Of a stretch of DNA of 9,738 nt, positions 6,084 through 9,738 are shown piece by piece. Source of the DNA: an uncultured Methanomassiliicoccales archaeon (GTDB lineage: Archaea; Thermoplasmatota; Thermoplasmata; SG8-5); NCBI GenBank assembly GCA_938004075.1, contig CALKWP010000097.1, forward strand, positions 1-9,738, read 5' to 3'. Made by a program: the position numbers and the translations under genes. The stretch's first letter is position 1, and each line of letters starts with the position of its first letter. The notes under the pieces were generated by a model. The model ran no database searches and was not told where the DNA came from. It was given only the letters and a program-made list of their open reading frames with translations.

Positions 6084-6779
6084 TCATAGTCTTTTTCCGA
6101 CTCTGGAACTCTTGTGAATTTCAAGTTCTGCTGCCTTGATTTCTGAGATGGTGCATCCGGGGCCGAGAACTACCTTGTTTCCTTCCAACTTCTCAGCCAC
6201 GGTGTTTTCCAGGTAGATGTCCTGGCCTTTTATCTCCTTGGCGATAAGCTCGGAATCCCTGGAATTTCCTGCCTTGACCTTGATTATTGCCGATTCCAGG
6301 TACTTTATAGAGCTCTTCCCGCCTAGTTCGGCATTGTATTCCTTTGCCTTTAGGCGGCCCTCAACCCCAACCGAGCCAAGCTGGTTGAAAACATTCGCAT
6401 CCACGTCCCTGGCGCATTTCAGAACGCCCTGCACCATAATCTCCTGCGATGAGACGATTCCGCCGAGAACCTTGGTGGCTCCGGAAACCCTGAGATGGTC
6501 AGCGGTGATGCTGCCTTCGACCTTCAATGCACCTTTGGCGCGTATGAGCTCCGCATCAACATTCCCCATCACCTTCATGGAGCCGCCCACTTTGAGTATG
6601 GCTGTTCTCACGTTGCCGCCGATTTTGCAGGCGCCTTTGACCTCGGCAATCTCGGAATCCAGGTTTCCCTGGATCTTGCCCGCGGCCGTGCATACGAACT
6701 CCCTGGCGTACACATCGACAACCTTGGCCCTGTCCATTACGCCGAGCTCGACCCTGTCAACCCTTCTATTCTCTTTCAT
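6084..6779 (-). CDS. Bactofilin-like polymer-forming protein (beta-helix)
   Basis: A 231-residue repetitive protein of the polymer-forming (bactofilin-like) type. Bacterial bactofilins self-assemble into filaments used as scaffolds; an archaeal role is not established. After a charged start (1-22), about ten short turns of the kind G-x-V-x-[AS]-x-x-[IL]-x-V-x-G run from about 24 to 220, for example GNVDAELIRAKGALKVEG (72-89). This spacing of Gly and inward-facing Val, Ile and Ala indicates a right-handed beta-helix. There is no signal peptide or membrane segment, and a short basic tail (SSRVGKRL) ends it. GAGGTGA at 6790-6784 is 4 nt before ATG 6779. The stop codon of the small upstream ORF overlaps that site, so the two are probably translated together. 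Its 3' end faces the FKBP gene across 50 bp. Confidence 0.8.
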   Translation of the reverse strand: MKENRRVDRVELGVMDRAKVVDVYAREFVCTAAGKIQGNLDSEIAEVKGACKIGGNVRTAILKVGGSMKVMGNVDAELIRAKGALKVEGSITADHLRVSGATKVLGGIVSSQEIMVQGVLKCARDVDANVFNQLGSVGVEGRLKAKEYNAELGGKSSIKYLESAIIKVKAGNSRDSELIAKEIKGQDIYLENTVAEKLEGNKVVLGPGCTISEIKAAELEIHKSSRVGKRL

Positions 6780-6788
6780 TATTTCACC

Positions 6789-6920
6789 TCAGATGCTCAC
6801 CATGTGGCTGTGCACTCTCATCATTTGGTCTGCTGCCTGATACGCAGGCCTCCGCGTCGGTTCCCTGTATTCCATCATGTCCCTTATCATCTTTTCTGCT
6901 GCCTTTATCATGCTGTTCAT
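6789..6920 (-). CDS. Small ORF (43 residues) upstream of the bactofilin-like gene
   Basis: Unrecognised. On the minus strand, ATG 6920 opens a 43-codon frame ending in TGA at 6791-6789. GGTGA at 6931-6927 lies 6 nt before the ATG, a spacing like that of other genes here. The TGA overlaps the GAGGTGA site of the following gene, leaving 9 nt between stop and next ATG, the layout of translational coupling. The peptide starts MNSMIKAAEKMIRDMMEYRE, is basic, and contains eight Met and several Arg. Two helical stretches (about 1-20 and 26-42) flank a PTRRP turn. There is no signal peptide or transmembrane segment. A partner or assembly regulator of the bactofilin-like protein is a natural guess but unproven. 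The alternative is a leader peptide that only controls translation of the next gene. Confidence 0.65.
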   Translation of the reverse strand: MNSMIKAAEKMIRDMMEYREPTRRPAYQAADQMMRVHSHMVSI

Positions 6921-6922
6921 TT

Positions 6923-6944
6923 CTTATCACCAAATGGTAATAAG
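6923..6944 (-). promoter_or_regulatory. Hairpin enclosing the ribosome binding site of the small ORF
   Basis: In the minus-strand transcript CUUAUUACCA (6944-6935) can pair with UGGUGAUAAG (6932-6923): ten pairs, one a G-U, around a 2-nt UU loop (in practice nine pairs and a 4-nt loop). The 3' arm contains the GGUGA site of the small ORF, so folding would hide it. As DNA the same stretch is a near-perfect dyad and could be an operator. Confidence 0.6.
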
Positions 6945-6984
6945 GTGGTCAAGGGACATAACCCGAACGACTAAACCTGACCAC
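6945..6984 (-). promoter_or_regulatory. Second inverted repeat in the leader of the small ORF/bactofilin-like unit
   Basis: GTGGTCAGG (minus strand, 6984-6976) is complementary to CCTTGACCAC (6954-6945) with one bulged T, enclosing 21 nt. It directly abuts the hairpin that covers the ribosome binding site. Candidate TATA elements lie upstream on the minus strand: TTTAATA (7012-7006), predicting a start near 6983 at the very beginning of this stem, and GAAATATCC (6998-6990), predicting a start near 6968. Which promoter is used is uncertain. Confidence 0.45.
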
Positions 6985-7024
6985 TTTGTGGATATTTCAT
7001 TATGGTATTAAACCTTGCTGAAAT

Positions 7025-7678
7025 TCAGTATGATATTTCAATCCCCGAGGTCTTTCGGGCATATTCAATGAGTTGCCTGGCATACCTCAGCTTCTTCTTC
7101 TTGAGCTCCATGTTGATTATCGGCTTTCCGGTGGGGTGATCGAAATCAAAGCCGCGCAGAATTATACGTCTGGCTCCGAAATGAAGCGCCAGGAAGACAG
7201 AGCGGTCACCGTCGGTGAATCCCCCGAAGTTGTGGACGTTGGGTATTGCCTCATTCTGCGTGGTTCCAATGATTGGCGGGCTGAACCTGGGCACCCATTC
7301 CCTCAACTCATCCATGTTGTCCCCATGCGCGTGAATGACAGCTATTGCGCCTTTGGCGTTTGCCTCAACCTGCGCGGGGACATTGCCATCCAGGTCGGTG
7401 ACGATGACATCAGGCCATATTTCCATCTCCACTAGCTGGTCAGTGGTGGTTCCTGCCGATATCTTCACCGCGTCCCCGAAATTCATGTCATGGAAAGGCG
7501 CAGGCCCGAAAACGATGACGTCCTTTCCCCTGATGAGCCTGTCCAGATTGCCAGGGTCTCCGCCTCTGTGTGCCTGAAGGGTGCCGAGCAGGACTGCCGC
7601 TTCCATGTCTTTTGCCGGGTCTATGCCAAGGTTGGCGGTTATCTGCTCATACCAGTGTTTCCAGGCAGTCCATTCCAT
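7025..7678 (-). CDS. mptE: MptE-type 6-hydroxymethyl-7,8-dihydropterin diphosphokinase
   Basis: This archaeal-type enzyme (MptE; COG1634/DUF115) transfers diphosphate from ATP to 6-hydroxymethyl-7,8-dihydropterin, a step toward tetrahydromethanopterin or folate-like C1 carriers; it is unrelated to bacterial FolK. Motifs in the 217-residue product are IVFGPAP (55-61), VIVTDLDG (91-98), VIHAHGDN (114-121), IGTTQ (137-141), NFGGFTDGDR (150-159) and LRGFDFD (174-180), followed by the basic KKKKLRYA (193-200). The usual A-A-D-G-A-T-S segment is changed to ISAGTTTDQL (73-82). ATG 7678 is preferred because the family begins with a MEW-like tryptophan-rich helix and a TATA box centred near 7713 fits. 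A GTG at 7690, four codons upstream, lies at the predicted transcription start and is a possible leaderless start. Longer upstream starts would cross the promoter. It is divergent from the phosphoesterase. Confidence 0.92.
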   Translation of the reverse strand: MEWTAWKHWYEQITANLGIDPAKDMEAAVLLGTLQAHRGGDPGNLDRLIRGKDVIVFGPAPFHDMNFGDAVKISAGTTTDQLVEMEIWPDVIVTDLDGNVPAQVEANAKGAIAVIHAHGDNMDELREWVPRFSPPIIGTTQNEAIPNVHNFGGFTDGDRSVFLALHFGARRIILRGFDFDHPTGKPIINMELKKKKLRYARQLIEYARKTSGIEISY

Positions 7679-7705
7679 AATGTCGCTCACATCAGAATGG
7701 AGCAC

Positions 7706-7719
7706 GGAATATTTAAACT
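7706..7719. promoter_or_regulatory. Shared near-palindromic TATA element of mptE and the phosphoesterase gene
   Basis: GGAATATTTAAACT (7706-7719) reads as ATATTTAAAC on the plus strand and GTTTAAATAT on the minus strand, good TATA boxes in both directions. Its centre is about 26 bp from ATG 7740 on the plus strand and about 24 bp from GTG 7690 (36 bp from ATG 7678) on the minus strand. No second TATA box is seen in this 61-bp gap. Confidence 0.6.
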
Positions 7720-7739
7720 GGTTGACGAATGGGGGTTGC

Positions 7740-8507
7740 ATGCTTTCTGACATCTCCCTGGCAGCAGGCGTGAGGCTGAGCTCCGGCCATGCGGTCTATT
7801 GCAGGGAAGACAGCGCGCTGGCCATCGCGGACCTTCATCTGGGCTATGAAGCAGCTCTGCAGGCCGAGCATGTGGCGATTCCCAGGTTCCAGCTTGAGCC
7901 GATGCTGGAAACTCTTTCTGCTCTTCTTGAGAGGTACCGCCCGGAGATGCTGATAATCAACGGGGACCTGAAGCACGAGTTCAGCCACAACAAGGGTCAG
8001 GAATGGGATGAGGTCGAGAGCATTCTTGACGCTCTTTCCGGAATCGAGGTCGTTGCCGTGAGGGGAAATCACGACAACTATCTGCAGACCATACTGGCTC
8101 GGAGGGATATCCGATTGGCTGAGTCGTTCACCCTGACCGACGGAATCACGTTCCAGCACGGGCACAAGATTATCGAAACGAAACCCGGTTTGCGCATATA
8201 TGCCCATGAGCATCCGGTGATTCGGATGAGGGACGAGGTCGGCGCCCAGATGACCATGCCTTGTTTCTTGTACGATCCTGCAAACAATTTTCTCATAATG
8301 CCAGCCTTCAGCCCGCTGGCTTCCGGCACGAACGTGCTCTCTCCTGAATCCTCGTTCATGAACCCGGCCATCAGATTGCTTGACTTATCCGGGGCCAGGG
8401 TATACGCGATACATGAGGGCGTCATGGACTTTGGCAAGGTTGGAGACCTTCGCGAGATGCGGGATGAGATATATCTGGAACGAGTGAAAATTAATAATAA
8501 GCGATGA
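7740..8507 (+). CDS. COG1407-type metallophosphoesterase
   Basis: A predicted binuclear-metal phosphoesterase of the archaeal ICC-like group (255 residues). The metal ligands are all present: DLHLG (31-35), NGDLKHE (74-80), RGNHD (108-112), HGH (140-142) and AHEHP (155-159). The substrate is unknown; related enzymes cut phosphodiesters, nucleotides or nucleic acid. The region after 170 is family-typical (PAFSPLASGTNVL, 188-200). The frame is open further upstream, but ATG 7740 is chosen because the motif-bearing domain begins just after it and a TATA box at about 7709-7718 predicts transcription starting right at it, giving a leaderless message. GGGGG at 7731-7735 is not a convincing ribosome binding site. 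It is followed 18 bp later by the geranylgeranyl reductase gene, so the two are probably one operon, although no metabolic link is obvious. Confidence 0.88.
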   Translation: MLSDISLAAGVRLSSGHAVYCREDSALAIADLHLGYEAALQAEHVAIPRFQLEPMLETLSALLERYRPEMLIINGDLKHEFSHNKGQEWDEVESILDALSGIEVVAVRGNHDNYLQTILARRDIRLAESFTLTDGITFQHGHKIIETKPGLRIYAHEHPVIRMRDEVGAQMTMPCFLYDPANNFLIMPAFSPLASGTNVLSPESSFMNPAIRLLDLSGARVYAIHEGVMDFGKVGDLREMRDEIYLERVKINNKR

Positions 8508-8525
8508 GCATCACAGGAGGAAACG

Positions 8526-9692
8526 ATGTCCAAGAATTCTTATGATGTAGCAGTTGTCGGCGCGGGCCCTGCGGGAGGTAGGGCCGCGTCGCTCATCGCA
8601 AATGCTGGCTACCGCGTAGCTATCATTGAAGAGCACCGGGAGGTCGGTGAACCGGTGCAATGCGCGGGCCTGATCACCCCAAGGTGCTTCGACATCCTGG
8701 GCTATGCCAGGGACACTATTATTAATAAAGTGAGCGGGGCGGATATCTATTCGCCTTCAGGCGAGTCCCTGAGCATAGGAAAGAGCGCCACCCAGGCCTG
8801 TGTGATAGACAGGGCGGCATTCGACAAGAGGGTGCTGGGCCAGGCACATAATGCGGGCGCGACCTTGGTCCCGGGAAAGCGCATCACACATATTGCCAGG
8901 CAGGGCGATCTGATCTCTCTAAACCGCGGAGAGATGACTGCAAATTTGGTTATCGGGGCGGATGGGGCCAAGTCAGTTGTCAAAAAATTCCTTGGCCTGG
9001 AAGAGCCTGCTTACCTGCTGAATGGCTTCAGCGCGGACGTTTCCGGCCTTGACATGGATTCGGCGAGAGTGAAATTGTTCTTCGGAAGGGATGTGGCGCC
9101 CAACTTCTTTGCCTGGATGATACCCGCCGGCGATATTGTCAGGGTTGGCCTTTGCGTGAGAGACAGCGAATTCACTGTCCATGAGCATTTCAAGAGGCTG
9201 TTCACAACCGGAGCTTCATCCGGATTTCTCAAGGGCGGCAAGATACTGGCAGCTCACTCTGGACAGATTCCGCTGGGCATCCTTCCGGCCACTCATGGTG
9301 ACAATGGCATGGTTGTCGGGGATGCGGCATGTCAGGTCAAGGCGACCAGCGGCGGCGGGATATACCCCGGACTGGTCTGCGCCTCCCATTGCGCGGAAAC
9401 CGCGGTGAAGGCCCTGGAATCCGGGAACCTTTCTGGAAGATATCTCTCCATGTATCACAAGAAATGGACTTCTGGCATCGGGGAAGAGCTTGAGAAAGCC
9501 TTGATGATGCATCGGATCTATGCGAGCCTGGATGAGAGTCAGATGCAGGACGTCTTCCGAATGCTGCGGAATCCGGAAATCCTGGAATTGATCAACAATG
9601 TCGGCGACATTGACTACCCCTCCAGGCTGGGTTGGACCCTGTTGAGGAAGGAGCCCGGCCTTCTGAAGTACACTGGAAAGATAATCAAGCAT
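8526..9692 (+). CDS. Geranylgeranyl reductase family flavoprotein (3' end missing)
   Basis: A FAD-dependent reductase that saturates the geranylgeranyl chains of archaeal ether lipids (digeranylgeranylglycerophospholipid reductase type), acting at the membrane. ATG 8526 follows AGGAGG (8515-8520) by 5 nt. Genuine sequence gives 389 residues: the FAD-binding VVGAGPAGGRAA (10-21), EPVQCAGLITPR (42-53) with the conserved Cys46, IGADGAKS (143-150), the substrate-site FFAWMIP (194-200, the family's YxWxFP-like motif), and GDAACQVKATSGGG (265-278) followed by GIYPGL. Family members are about 390-410 residues, so only a short tail is missing. The frame continues into adapter sequence from 9693, where the apparent RSEEHTSELQS peptide is artefact. 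The exact substrate (phospholipid or menaquinone chain) cannot be fixed from sequence, but the family's main role in archaea is lipid saturation. It is probably co-transcribed with the phosphoesterase. Confidence 0.93.
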
Positions 9693-9738
9693 AGATCGGA
9701 AGAGCACACGTCTGAACTCCAGTCACGAATCACCATCT
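9693..9738 (+). other. Illumina TruSeq adapter contamination at the contig end
   Basis: From 9693 the sequence is the TruSeq read-1 adapter, beginning AGATCGGAAGAGCACACGTC and running 34 nt to the AGTCAC that ends the constant part at 9726. The next 8 nt (GAATCACC) occupy the index position, and ATCT at 9735-9738 matches the start of the following constant part. It is not genomic and should be trimmed. Confidence 0.97.

Noticed and set aside
6217..6840. A 207-codon open frame on the plus strand opposite the bactofilin-like gene.
   Set aside because: Shadow of the beta-helix gene, whose repeats and ribosome binding site are clear on the minus strand.
1..9738. CRISPR arrays, insertion sequences, phage or defence modules.
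   Set aside because: No repeat-spacer pattern, transposase, integrase or terminal inverted repeats were seen; the genes are mostly housekeeping.

Overview
The window is about 9.7 kb of archaeal chromosome, most probably from a Thermoplasmatota-type euryarchaeon recovered by shotgun or metagenomic sequencing. The domain is supported by family content: an archaeal Nog1-type GTPase, MptE (archaeal pterin biosynthesis), a geranylgeranyl reductase of ether-lipid biosynthesis, an archaeal long-type FKBP and a COG1407-type phosphoesterase. Promoters are TATA boxes roughly 25 bp upstream of short or absent leaders, and several ribosome binding sites carry GGTGA. The exact lineage is inference. The last 46 bases are not genome: they are Illumina TruSeq adapter joined to the 3' end of the final gene.

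Layout, left to right: (1) the 5' part of an acyl-CoA dehydrogenase on the minus strand, cut by the left edge. (2) Divergently, a monocistronic exported protein with a signal peptide, a strong Shine-Dalgarno and a hairpin-plus-T-tract terminator. (3) The Nog1-type ribosome-assembly GTPase, apparently leaderless. (4) A 208-bp AT-rich spacer holding two near-identical core promoters in tandem, then a winged-helix regulator. (5) Convergent to it and overlapping by 8 bp, rpiA; upstream of rpiA on the same strand is a UspA-type ATP-binding stress protein. Each has its own TATA box. (6) A 237-bp divergent spacer with a four-run G-quadruplex motif, then a long FKBP/SlyD-like peptidyl-prolyl isomerase. 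(7) Convergent to it on the minus strand, a two-gene unit: a 43-codon small ORF followed at once by a bactofilin-like polymer-forming protein. The small ORF's ribosome binding site lies inside a strong hairpin. (8) mptE on the minus strand and a metallophosphoesterase on the plus strand, divergent from what looks like one shared, near-palindromic TATA element. (9) The phosphoesterase is followed 18 bp later by a geranylgeranyl reductase that runs into the adapter.

Most genes are housekeeping: ribosome assembly, pentose phosphate metabolism, pterin cofactor, membrane lipid saturation, protein folding, acyl-CoA oxidation. I see no mobile element, CRISPR array, tRNA or rRNA. The least explained parts are the small ORF/bactofilin-like unit with its structured leader, the orphan exported protein, the duplicated promoter of the regulator and the G-quadruplex motif. 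None of these amounts to a demonstrated new system; the small ORF/bactofilin-like pair is the best candidate for one.
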